Shown: positions 11,880 through 24,800, numbered from the stretch's first letter. The stretch is DNA of 64,000 nucleotides from Nematostella vectensis (GCF_932526225.1 NC_064042.1:372001-436000); one strand, 5' to 3'. Notes: generated by a model not told the origin, from the sequence alone. A program made the numbers and translations.

Positions 11880-11926
11880 CTACAGAGACTCGTCATTATC
11901 AATGGGCTTTGGCGATAAGGACGCCA
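11880..11926 (-). CDS. Gene B, candidate terminal exon (very short tail)
   Basis: After the acceptor TTTTGCTCTCAG the minus strand reads, in the phase left by the transmembrane exon, 14 further residues ending DNDESL and a TAG at 11880-11882. Fits the phase and the strand, but it is short and could be chance; other tail exons may exist. Confidence 0.3.
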
Positions 11927-11956
11927 CTGAGAGCAAAATGCAATTTAAAGAGACAC

Positions 11957-12172
11957 CATGACGTCATAATATCCATGCAGTCATACTATATATGATTTCA
12001 TAATATCCATGTAGTCACACTATATATGACGTCATAATATCCATGTAGTCACACTATATATGACGTCATAATATCCATGTAGTCACACTATATATGACGT
12101 CATAATATCCATTTAGTTACACTATATATGACGTCATAATATCCATTTAGTCATACTTTCCATGACGTCATA
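11957..12172. repeat. 34-bp tandem repeat with a CRE in each unit
   Basis: Palindromic cAMP-response elements TGACGTCA lie at 11959, 12027, 12061, 12095, 12129 and 12163, exactly 34 bp apart; the site at 11993 is mutated to TGATTTCA. The rest of the unit is ATAATATCCATGTAGTCACA followed by CTATATA. Regulatory activity is unproven. Confidence 0.9.
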
Positions 12173-12179
12173 CTATCGG

Positions 12180-12497
12180 GGTTCGCGGGCTGCAAGGCTG
12201 TGTATTCTCCTCGCTCTAGTCCTATTACATGTCATCGTCTCTGTAGCCATTATTTTCGAGCATTTCTTTTTTAAACCTTTTGGTTGGACTGGAAAAAAGA
12301 AGACAAATGGGCTGAGAATGCGGTATACTGAATAACTCTCAAAATCTTTGTTTTCTACATCTGTTTATTATTAATTTATCTATCTATTCATTTATTCACA
12401 CATCCATTAAATGTGGATAATCCTGGTGTGGTTTCACCGGGCTTGGAAGACTTTGTTAGATTTTTAAAAATTGAACCCCTTGAAAAATTCTGGCCGG
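12180..12497. other. No gene seen
   Basis: Intergenic or 3' flank; a short TTTATCTATCTATTCATTTA run near 12375. Nothing supported. Confidence 0.3.
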
Positions 12498-12916
12498 TAG
12501 CCGTACGACGCTGGTGTACGGCCAAGGGAGCACGGCAGAATGTATTCCTATTTAACGCGCGGTTGATATTGTTACGACAATAAACGCGTCATATGTGTTT
12601 GTTTTGTAAGGAGAGATATCAGTCGCGCTGTTGGGGGTGTGGGGCTCGGATTATGAAGTGGATTATGTTTGTCAACAGGGTCTTTGTTCATATAATGCAC
12701 TTCGTGCATCTTTTGTCGGCACTACGCGTATCCGATTTCTTTGGGCCGATGATACGAACAAAGACCCTGTTGACAAACATCCAACAGCGCAATTCATGAC
12801 TCTCATAAAACAAACACACATGAGGTGTTGCATAAGAAAGTGGTTTATTTTCGTAAAAAATATCAATCGCGCGTTGAATAGAAACACATTCTCGCCGTGC
12901 TCCCTTGGTACGGCTA
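12498..12916. mobile_element. Large foldback element
   Basis: Two imperfect inverted arms of about 200 bp. A perfect core pair, ATGTTTGTCAACAGGGTCTT continuing to TGTTC (about 12666-12690), returns as its reverse complement at about 12755-12779. The outer arms share CCAAGGGAGCACGGC, AACGCGCG and TGTGTTTGTTTT. The centre contains ATGCACTTCGTGCAT. No coding capacity. Confidence 0.8.
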
Positions 12917-13217
12917 GGCGATCCGCTTACAAACCCTACAATTTATGAAGTCGTTTTGAATAGAAGTTTACCAAAATTCGGCGCGAATACCACAAGAACA
13001 ATTTCTCACCTGTATGTCGCCTTTTTGCGATCTGAAAACATTAAATAAATGTTGTTTAAGTCTGTAGCTCACGATATATTTGTCTTGGAATTTGGATTTT
13101 TAGATTAATTCAAATTTCTAAAAAAAAATTTCAAAGAGTGCATCAACGACAAGGAAGCGTTAAAACAGATGTATGCAGACGCACATATCAAAAACCTTTG
13201 GGACACCTCGTAATTAC

Positions 13218-13340
13218 CTTCAGCTCTGCAAGCGTAACAGCAAACGACCATAAAGATAATGAAGATGAGAATACCCCCCGCGATGGCGAAACCCATGATG
13301 ATACGGTTGACCTCGTCCTCGGGCGGGCACGACACCACAT
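13218..13340 (-). CDS. Gene B, transmembrane exon
   Basis: Acceptor ACGTGTCAG, donor GAAG|GTAATT; 123 bp, phase 1-1. Encodes a short juxtamembrane piece (CPPEDEVNR) and one hydrophobic helix IIMGFAIAGGILIFIIFMVV followed by CCYAC and a short charged end, so the N-terminal domains are extracellular. Its acceptor and first bases are repeated eight times immediately upstream. Confidence 0.85.
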
Positions 13341-16300
13341 CTGACACGTGTTAACATTGTTAGCACGACACCACATCTGACACGTGTTAACATTGTTAGC
13401 ACGACACCACATCTGACACGTGTTAACATTGTTAGCACGACACCACATCTGACACGTGTTAACATTGTTAGCACGACACCACATCTGACACGTGTAAACA
13501 TTGTTAGCACGACACCACATCTGACACGTGTTAACATTGTTAGCACGACACCACATCTGACACGTGTTAACAATGTTAGCACGACACCACATCTGACACG
13601 TTTTAACAGGGAGGGAGGGAGGGAGGGGAAACAGTAACAAGTTAACAGTAGCTATTACATTCAGGCAAGCCATTCATTGCTGAGAATAAGAACCGCTTTA
13701 ACACACAAGAACATGAAGCAGCTCCTCCATCCCCCACGATTTGTATCTAATTGATAACTAGTCTTGCGGAATCCACGCTCAATTACATCACTAACAAACA
13801 GCACAAGACGGAAAGCGTCGAGCAAGCAGGAATCTACAGAATCATGTGTTAGAGATAGATGATATAACTACTGCATGATAAGCCAGTCATCTGCCCATCA
13901 CCATATAAAGCACAATAGATCAGTGTTTCTTACCTATCGTCTTCGCGTACGTGGTAATGTTATTGAAGCCGAACTCATTACGACACGTGATATATACCAC
14001 GTGACGCTTTCCAGGATCCAGCCTGTCAACTGCGCATGACAGTTTACCAGTGGAGCCCTCGATTTCGCAAGTCCGCTGAACACTAGCGTCGTGTAATCTA
14101 CTAACGTCAGCCTTACACTGGGCCAGTAATGGAGCCTTGGGGTACGCCCAAATGAAAGCGAGGCCGTGGGTCTGGAGTGTGATGTTATACAGCACAGGCA
14201 TCGCTGGAATAAGAGAACGAGCGGAAACCCTTAGTCTAAAGCGTGCTGCTTTTAATTGTTTCCTTATTCTTTCTAAAGCATATCAACATATGCTTACTTT
14301 TACAACGATTTGGACTCTCAGGCCGGCAACAACCATAAACAAACCATCAAACGATAATTTTCATAATTGAAGCAATGGCTGTTCAGCCACGTGAACAACC
14401 CTACGTGGATCAATGACTTTTCAATCACGTGAACAACTCTACATGATTTTTTGGCTAGATATGAAGCATTCTCTTTACCGTTGGACCGTTTGCTTACCTA
14501 GTGGGAAGTAATAGATGAGATCTACGAGAGTCCCATTAATGTAGCCTCGGTTCCGTGCTGCCTCCAGCCTTAGAGGTAACAGAGGGTCACGTGCGTACGC
14601 CAGCATGGTCAGCGTAAACTCCACCACCAGGCTACCATTCCTGTCAATCAAAACCACCATCGGACCAATCAGGAGAAACGAGTTTGAGAAGATGCTTGGA
14701 TTTTTTAAATTATCTTGTATGCTTGTCAAACAGATTGTTTAGTGGCGGGGCCTGGGGAGGGGCTGGGGTCGCAGCCTCCCCTCCCATATGAAAGAAAATG
14801 ATGCTATAGAAATGGCTATACTTTGACCGTAATCTGGCAATCCTTTGGAAAAAATGCACCCCACACGATGTACGCTTACCCAAATCCTGTGACAGTGACG
14901 TTAGCTACGCCTGTGTTGTTAGCATACTCTTCAAACCACCCTGAAAGCTGAAAATGACACGTTAACGGTCCATTACTTATGCTAATGAGGCAAGTCAAAA
15001 CGTTAGAAATCGTTAAAACTGAGTGTTTTGATTTTAGATCAAAAAGCTGTGGTACAAATATAGAATGACGATAACGCACACTAATCGTCTCTTTCCTAAC
15101 AATCGATCCATCCTTTATCATTTGTACTAGTATTCATACATTTCTCGCTTTCTTGTGACCAAGATTTGTCAAATCTGGACAAGGTGCTTGTAGTAACATT
15201 CTTTCTAGAATTTTTTCTGCTCACCAGAATTTGGTAATACGCCGCTTGGTTCTTGTACAAGTCAGAGGTCGGGTCACTCAGCGCTCCTTGGAAAGTCTCA
15301 TTGGGAAGCTTTATGATGCAGTATACCGTGTAGACTGGACCTGCGAGACAACGCACGCCACAAACACACGTATTAACCCTGACCTATGAGACAACGCACG
15401 CCACAAACCCGCATATTAACCCTGGCATGCGAGACAACGCACGGCACAAACACACGTATTAACCATGACCTGCGAGACAAGGCACGCCACAAACCCGCAT
15501 ATTAACCCTGACCTGCGAGACAATGCACGGCACAAACACACGTATTAAGCTTGACCTGCACGTATTAACCTTGACCTGCGAGACAAGGCACGCACGCCAC
15601 AAACCCGCATATTAAGCCTGACCTGCACGTATTAACCTTGACCTGTGAGACAATACACGGCACAAATACACGTATTATACCTGACCTGCGAGACAATGCA
15701 CGCCACAAACACACGTATTATACCTGACCTGCGAGACAACGCACGGCACAAGAAAAGTATAGGTGAATTCAAAATCTTTTTGGCTTTTTATCTTACAGTC
15801 TAACGCACGCTACCGAAACCAGCTTGACAGGTATGAGAAGCCAATGAGGATACAAGAAACGTAATTTTACATGAACATCACAAGCCAACAAGCGAACCAA
15901 AGGATGTGGTATTATATAAACAAAATATTTTGTCTAGTTTACAGGGATATGGCATTAACACAACCACATGATAACAGTACTTACTTTGCACTAAGACTAC
16001 AGCACTTGAGTTGACGGTACGTCCGGCGGTAGAACGGACCGCGCATGTGTAGACGCCACTGCTAGTGTTCGTAGCGACAAACACGAGTGAGGACTGGTTA
16101 CCAATAACTACTCCTTGGACGTCAAACCACGTCACGTGGGGGGAGGGGAGGGAAGTGATGCACTCTAGTGTAACGGTCTCGTTTTTGCGGACTTGGGTCA
16201 GCGCAGGTTGTACAGATACTGAGACAATCTGAGAGGATGCTAGATGAAAATGAATCGGTGAATGAATATAGAAAATGAATCGGTAAATGAATAGCGGAAA

Positions 16301-18770
16301 TGAATCTTTAAATGAATAGCGAAAATGAATCGGTAAATAAATAGCGGAAATGAATCGGTAAATGAATAGCGGAAAGGAATCGGTAAATGAATAGCGGAAA
16401 GGATTGGGAAATGAATAGCGGAAATGAAACGGTAAATAAATAGCGAAAATGTATCAGTAAATAAATAGCGGAAATGAATCGGTAAATTGGCGGTTATGTT
16501 AAAAAAGAAAGTGTAAAATATGCTTGAATGAGGTCGAAATTTGGTCTTCGCCAATTTCCTTAATCTCGTGGTCAACAGTAACACAGATTCGCTGGGTCTG
16601 TATATATATATGAACAATAAAGAAATGTATCATGTGGAACTACAAAATTACGAGGAGTGGGGAGCGAACCAACGCGTACATTTGTACATTTGAAGTCTAA
16701 CGCCTTGACCGCTCGGCCATCCCGGTTGCACATGATAATCTTGAAGTTATTAAAACGTGAACACTTACATTTGACAATGACGTTAACGTCGAGAGTAGCA
16801 TTCCTACACTGATCCCCAGTGCTCGCAGTGCATCGGTAAACCCCTGCCTCCCCTCGGGAAATATTCGGAAAAAGGATCGGCGAGCCGAACCACTGCCGAC
16901 CATCTCCTAGTCGAGTCCAGTTGATGTTAGGTGTTGGGTAACCTGTGGCGTTGCAGTAGAGAGAGGCCTGGTCTCCCTCGTTGAATGAGTGGGATGATTG
17001 CTCGGAGGTTATCACTGGTATTCCTAGAACATTTTAAGGTACAGCTTTACCGGCCTTTCGCACTGGGGCATTAGCAACATGCAGAGGAAATAAAAAATCT
17101 ATTTGCTTTAGCTTCTGCTTATGCTGTGAAACTCCAGCGTGGGAACAGGAAAAATAAAACTCTGCAAGGCGCCATTCTTTTGTCATCGAGTCACTTAGCC
17201 CTATATGTTTGGGTTGTGAGCATAAGCCATTAAGATATACCTTTACCTTCTACCTCTATAGAATGCGTTATATTTACGGCGCTCCCTGTAGAAGTTTGGG
17301 AGACACATCTGAACATGTTAGGTCCGGTACTGTTGAGTCTCACACTCTGGCTCAAATTCTCAGAGACTGTCTGACCTATCTTGACCTCATTGAGATACAG
17401 GCTGTGATTGGCTGCTGGTTTAGCCGTCGATGAACACGTGACTAGCACGCTCTGTCCTTGACATGCGCGGTGGATGCTTGGGCTCAAGGTCAGGGATATG
17501 TTGTCAGGTTTGTCTGTAATGTGGAATTATAGAAATCATAAAAGATAAGGACGTGGGGGGTTTGACTGGGAGAAAGAAATTGACCCGTGATATTCAGAAC
17601 CAGTGCTTACACAGTTAGTTCGATATCTCAAATATTTAGGGATAATCCCGGGATTTTAAGCCTACTGCAATTAGCGCCAGCATTGTGTCCAGAACAGCCA
17701 AAGCTAGCGAACATTGCTGGCCCAGTCATGCTTGTGCTGTAAGCATACCAGTACCATGTAGTGAAGTACTGCGAATCAACTTTCCTTTATCTCGGCGAAG
17801 GCAAGGAAGGCGGTATGAGAGATGTTTGCGTTTCCGTGGTGGTTAAGTCAATAATGAAAATGTTTAAACTGAAATGTTTATGTTGAGAAATAGACGACAG
17901 CAGCTCGCCCTTATGATGTTTTGCTGTACTTACTGACAAACACCCTTATCTGCTGCCGTGGATGACCTCCGCTGACTCCATTATCCGCTATGCATCTGTA
18001 TTCACCCTCGTCACTCAGCTGTGCATTCGAGATGTTGATTGGCAGAGCGAAGCCACGCCCTCTAGCAATGATTTGTGATCCTTTCAACCACGTGAGTGTA
18101 GGTATTGGGCACCCTGTGGCGGAGCAGTTCAACTGAAGATTATCCCCAATGTTAAGGGTTCTATCTGCGTCTGGGCTGATGGCAGTTGTTGGTGGATCTG
18201 TAGAATAAGGAAAACAGGAATTGTAAAAGTGATCAAGCATCTTTTTCAAACTCTTGCCTCAAAACATTCTTACTCTACAAGCAAAGGAACACACAGGAAT
18301 ACAACCGCATGTTATAATTAAATTATCAAACTATCTAGCTTTACCATTTGTGTTTACATATATAAATCGAATAAAACATACAGGGAAACATGAGTTAAAA
18401 GTGTACCAGGAGTTGTGATGTAGTGATGTATTTCTTACCCTGTATCTCAAGTGTGATGTTCGACCAGGATCCTTCGCTAATCATGTTTTTGGAAAGACAC
18501 GCGAATGTAGTATTTCCGCAGCCCCGGACACTGTTGATCACGTGACTCGTCACGCTACCCTCTTCACAAATACCAGGCAAGGTGACGAGTGCCACGTCGT
18601 CTTGGTAGAAGGTGAAATCACAAGAGGATGGTTTGGAGCGTGACTCACAGGAAAGGGCTAAGCTCTTGCCTTGTAGGACCGTCACGTCACTAGCATTGGT
18701 CAAGAGGGTGGTATTTCTTGGTTTAACTGGAAAAACAATGACACAACAGAATGACGATGATAATGGTAAT

Positions 18771-18802
<32 letters not shown>

Positions 18803-21800
18803 GTGGTAATGATAATGATGATGACGTTTGAATCAGCCAGGGCTGATTTTATTCTCCGACTGATGAAAAGCGATTTTGTTGATGATAGTGACCTTAGGAT
18901 TTTCGACAAAGGCCGGCAAGACTACTAACTGCAACTACTAACAGTTGAAAGCAATCTTAAGGTCCCTTACAGCTTACAGTAACTGCTTACAGTTAACAGC
19001 AATCTTAAGGTCCCTTACAGCTTACAGTAACTACTAACAGTTAACAGCAATCTTAAGGTCCCTTACAGCTTACAGTAACTACTAACAGTTAACAGCAATC
19101 TTAAGGTCCCTTACAGCTTACAGTAACTACTAACAGTTGACAGTAATCTTAAGGTCCCTTACAGCTTACAGTTACTACTTACAGTTGACAGCAATCTGCA
19201 CAGATCGTTCATGTGACGCGCACTCGTCTCCGTTATCAGCTCTGCACGTGTACACGCCCTCGTGTACAGGAGTGACTGACGTCATATTTAGCCACGCCCC
19301 CTGCACCAGCAGTGGCTCCCCATGTCTAGACCACGTGATGTTCACTGGTGGAGAACCTGTGACGTCACAGTGAAGAGAGAAATCTGATGTCTCGTTGACG
19401 GTGAACTGGGATGCTGTAAACGGTGCTATGACGGGCGGAGCTAATTTGAAATGAATTAGGAAAATAAGCAAAAAAAAATTGGTAATGTGTAGCAAAGGAA
19501 AAGGAGTTTGAGAATATAACGGAAACGAAATCTACTTTCCACTCGTGTATAAATCAATAGATCAACGCCATGGAGACGCAAGCGGAGAAGAAAGCAGTAG
19601 GAACTTTCTTTTTGTGTGTGTCCGGGTCTTTTTCCGCGTTGATAATCACACGTGCGTTATCTTCGCTTCCTTCTTCGTCTACGTTTCTATGCTAATGGAA
19701 GCAGGTTTTGTGGGTTAATTGGGAAAAAAACCTGCTCAGCATTGCACTACTTAAGACAATCGAATCTCTTTTATTAACCGAACTCAAACCAGAAGCTAGG
19801 AGTTTTCGTAACCGCATTAAGTATCTTGACCCTTCAGCAACTAACATGCTGTTGCAGTATCTTTGGAAAACGACCACTCAATAACTACGACATGTGGACA
19901 TCCAACAAATCGTTTGGTAAAACAAAAAAGAGAATCCTGACATCTTGTAGAAAGTTGTTGTCGGAAATAGAACAAAATCATAGACGTACCTTTCACCAAC
20001 ACGGTAACTGTAGCAATCGCACCAGTCCCTGCTACGTTTTCTGGGACGCAGCTGAACCGATGGGTGCCCTGTGTAGACAGGGTGAACGTGATATTTCCCG
20101 AGGATGTGTTGGCGATCTCAACTCCGTTTTTGTAAAACGTAAATTTTGTGGTAGCAGGCTTGGAGGCCGAGGTGCAACTTAGGCGCATGGAGCTATTGAC
20201 ACACACCGCTGACCCAACGGACTTTATTAGCGATGTGTTTTCAGGTTTAGCTGCAAATTAAGTTAGACTTTATACAGGAAGTGTTATGATAAGGCCAAAT
20301 ATGAAACTTAATTAAAGAAAGGTGAATTAATACCAATAATAAGAAAACCAATTAGACGCCATATTGTGATCAGGAAATAAATCAACAAAAGGTTGAAATG
20401 CTTTACGCCTCTTTAAAAACAAGCAGACTTTTAAGCAGATGAGACCTTCTTATCAGCAAAAGACTTTTAAGTATATGAGACCTTCTTATCAGCAAATTGA
20501 AAGTCTCAACCATATGCTGATGTATTTTCCAGACTCCATCACTGTCTACGGAGACCACCAAAACTTATAAAATAGGCAGTGTTTACGTACAAGTACAAAT
20601 TAGCCTGCTTGTGTTTTTTTTGCTATTTGCCGTGTCGAAGGCCGCCATCTTGTTTTGTTCTGACCGCGCGCGAGCTGGGGAGAAGTAGAGGGGTTTCTCA
20701 CGCGCAACGAGAACAAAGCAAGATGGCGGCCACGATTCGGTGCATAGTGAAAACACCGGGTAATCGCTTGCAAGCAGGCTACAGGCTTATTAGGAGAGAC
20801 CTTGTTGTTAACATAAGGATGACATTTTAATTTTTAATTAAAATTCTTCACCAACACTTACAGTTCACGCTGACGTGCACATCAAGAGTAACGTTCCTAC
20901 ACTCGGCCCCAGAAATCGCCACACATCGATACACTCCGTCGTACTCTCGGGAAATGTTTTGGAATACAATCTGCGAGCCGAACCACTGCCGACCGTCCTC
21001 GAGTCGAATCAATGTCACTTCGGGTGTTGGGTACCCTGTTGCGTTGCAGTTGAGAGTAGCTGATTCGCCCTCGTTGAACGTAAGTGATGTTTTTTTAGAT
21101 GTAATAACTGGTACTCCTGAACAGGGGAAAAGGAGATAATAAATAAAATATTCGGCAGTAACACAGAATGGCTACTACGCAATTTTAATTTTTAATATCC
21201 GTCTGGCTTCCACCATTCAAACTGACAGAGGTGGTGTGATTGGAAACAACTCAGTGGGCCTACAACTAAAGCAAAGACAGCAAAAGGATATCTCTATCCT
21301 CTGCCCTTAAGATAGAAGCTCTAAATCAGCACTTACCTTTCACTAACACAGTAACTGTTGCATTTTCCCCAGTCCCCGCTACGTTTTCTGGGACGCAGGT
21401 GAACTGGTGGGTTCCCTGGGTCGACAGGGTGACCGTGATATTCCCCGAGGACGTGTTTGCGATTTCAACGTTGTCTTTGTAAAATGTGAACTTAGTAGCA
21501 GCAGGCTTGGAGGTGGAGATGCAACTCAGACGCATGGAGCTATTGACGCACACCGCTGACCCGATTGATTTTGTGAGAATAGTATCTTTTGGTTTAGCTA
21601 TGTGGATAGAAAACAGATCTTCAAATAAATAAAACGAAAACAGAAGATGCCGCAATGCCACTTAGAAATCAACTTCTTCTCATTTTCCTGGACAGAATAG
21701 TAAAAGTTCTCAAAACAGGCACAAATATCAGAAGGCTTGAATTGGCATGGACACGAAAAATAGACAAATAAAAAGTGGTATTTGGAAACCAATGCACGCA

Positions 21801-24800
21801 AATAATAATTGACGCGCATCATCAACTGGACATGAGAGAAGAAAATTCTATTTTTATAGAATTATAGCATTACAAAAAAATTAAGAATTTAAAATATAGC
21901 ATGACATTTGTATATTGCAACTAAGTCCAACGCCTTAACCAATTGACCCCTGGCTATCTCAATAAGGAGAATCTCTATTTTGATCTAAGCAAAAAGACAC
22001 TCACTATTAATGATGACATCAATATCAAGAGTAGCATTCCTACACTCGTCCCCAGTACTTGCCGTGCATCGGTAAACGCCTTCGTCTCCTCGGGAAATAT
22101 TTGGGAAAACAATCGGCGACCCGAGCCATTGCCGACCATCGCCGAGTCTAATCCAGGTGACATTAGGTGTTGGGAAACCTGTGGCGTTGCAATGAAAAGA
22201 GGCCTGGTCTCCCTCGTTGAATGTGAGTGATGACAGTTTAGAAGTTATTACTGGTATTCCTAGAAGGGGAAACCGAGCTTAGGTTTTAAATCTGTTAAAT
22301 GCTTATATTATTTAAGTAGCGAATCCTTCGTTAACTTATCCTAACGGAGACTGAAACTGAAATCCTTTTTTGCTTTTATACTCAACTATCTGCCAACGGA
22401 AACCGCATTAGGTAATTTTCCTTAAAACTCAATTTTTCACTCAGCCACATCTTTGTTATAAAGGACAATTTTTGCCGTTTTTCGATTTTAGACTGGCATG
22501 TCTAGCTCTAAAATAAATATTCTTTCTTGAACACTAAAAATTAATACTCTTTTGCCTTCGATTTTCTTTCCTTATCTTCGATTTTCTTTCCTTACCTTCG
22601 ATCTTCTTTCCTTGCCTGCGATTTTACATCCTTTCCTTCGATTTTTTTCCTTACCTTTGATTTTCTTTCCTTACCTTCGATTTTCTTTCCTTGCCTGCGA
22701 TTTTCCTTCCTTACCTTCGATTTTCTTTCCTTACCCTCGATTTCTATGGAATCAATTGTCTCCGTGTCGCTCCCTGCCTTATTTTGCGCGTCACATCTAA
22801 ACACGTTGGACCCGGAATTGTTGAGCCTTACGGTAGATCCCAAACCCCCAGAGACTGTATGAGCAATAAGCTCTCCATTGAGATACAGGCTGTGATTGGC
22901 TGCTGGTTTAGCCGTTGATAAGCACGTGACTTGCACGCTCTGTCCTTGACATGCGCGGTGGATGCTTGGGGTCAAAGTCAGGGATAGGTTCTCAGGTTTG
23001 ACTGTAATGGAATTTTCACACTTGAACAAGTTGCAGTAAAATGTAACAAAGAAAATAAAAATGTTAAGTTGGAGAGGTAAAAGTAGAAGAAAGGAAAGGA
23101 GAAATAAAGGATCACGAACTTTTCTGTTTTGCCCCATTCCTCTTTTACTTGTAATATTGTTAACAGTTTGAAAAAAGCGACCAAATTATCTGCGCCCTAT
23201 TTACTCGGACATCCTGGATTCTTTATAGCGATACTTAAAATCTCTCAACTCTACTATGGGGTGTTATCCAATCTCATTAAGGAGAATCTCTATTTTGAAC
23301 TAAGCAAAGAGACACTCACTATCAATGATGACGTCAACATCTAGAGTAGCATTCCTACACTCGTCCCCAGTACTTGCCGTGCATCGGTAAACGCCTTCGT
23401 CTCCTCGGGAAATATTAGAGAAAACAATCGGCGACCCGAGCCATTGCCGACCATCGCCGAGTCTGATCCAGGTGACATTAGGTGTTGGGTAACCTGTGGC
23501 GTTGCAGTGGAGAAAGGCCTGGCCTCCATTGTTGAATGTGAGTGATGACTGTTTAGAAGTTATTACTGGTATTCCTGGAAGTAGAAATCAAGGTTTAAAA
23601 TCTGCCAGCCGGCCCAGGGACTTTTGTTACATAAGTTGATAGTGAACATTTCGTTATCAACAGTTACTAGGTAGACGAATATGAATGGTATTCGCCTTGT
23701 AGAGTACAAGGCACCAGGTACTTTTTCACAAAACCCAATTCCAAAATCATTTTTGTCACAATTATTTAATCATATTATTTAACCACATATACATTCTCGA
23801 TTTCCAGTTTTATGCTTCTTAAAAGAAATCCTTTATATCGCTTAGTATTACTTAGTATAAAAATTAGTGTTTGTATTTAGGTCAAAATTAATTAATAACA
23901 ATACGTGACACACGTTTATGAACCAGTTTCTACCTATACATCACACGATAAATGAGACATAAAAGAAATGCAGTATCACAAAAAACTGCTCACTTTGAAT
24001 GTCTTACCCTCGATTTCTATGGAATTAATTGTCTCCGTGTCGCTCCCTGCCTTATTTTGCGCGTCACATCTAAGCACGTTGGACCCGGAATTGTTGAGTC
24101 TTACGGTAGATCCCAAACCCCCAGAGACTGAATGAGCAATAATCTCACCATTGAGATACAGGCTGTGATTGGCTGCTGGTTTAGCCTTTGATGAGCACGT
24201 GACTTGCACGCTCTGTCCTTGACATGCGCGGTGGATGCTTGGGGTCAAGGTCAGGGATAGGTTCTCAGGTTTGACTGTAATGGAATTTTCGCACTTGAAC
24301 AAGTTGCAAGGAAATATACAAGAGGACAGAAAATAACAGTTGGATTGAAGGGGAAAACGTATACCAGGAGTGGTTCAAGTCCAACGTCTTAACGGCCATC
24401 CTGGTTAACTGTGTATATTTCCATTTGTGTTTACATATGAAGTTCGAATAAAAAAAACACAGAGAAATTAAAGTTAAAAGTATACCAGGAGTGGGGTTCG
24501 AACCCACGCGGACATCCATACATTTGAACTTAAGTCCAACGCCTTAACCACTCGGCCTTCCTGGTTAACTGTGTATACTTTCAGTAGTGTTTACATATAA
24601 AATTCGGATAAAGAAACACAGAGAAATAAAAGTTAAAACTCTGTATATTTCCAGTAGTGTTTACATATAAAATTCGGATAAAGAAATACAGAGAAATAAA
24701 AGTTAAAAGTATACCAGGAGTATACTACATTGGAACTTAAGTCCAACGCCTTAACCACTCGGCCATCCTGGTTAACTGTGTATACTTTCAGTAGTGTTTA

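Noticed and set aside
13188-13673. Twelve-residue repeat proteins (TCQMWCRANNVN and MLTRVRCGVVLT)
   Set aside because: The 36-bp unit is a multiple of three, so off-frame translations stay open; the real exon uses another frame.
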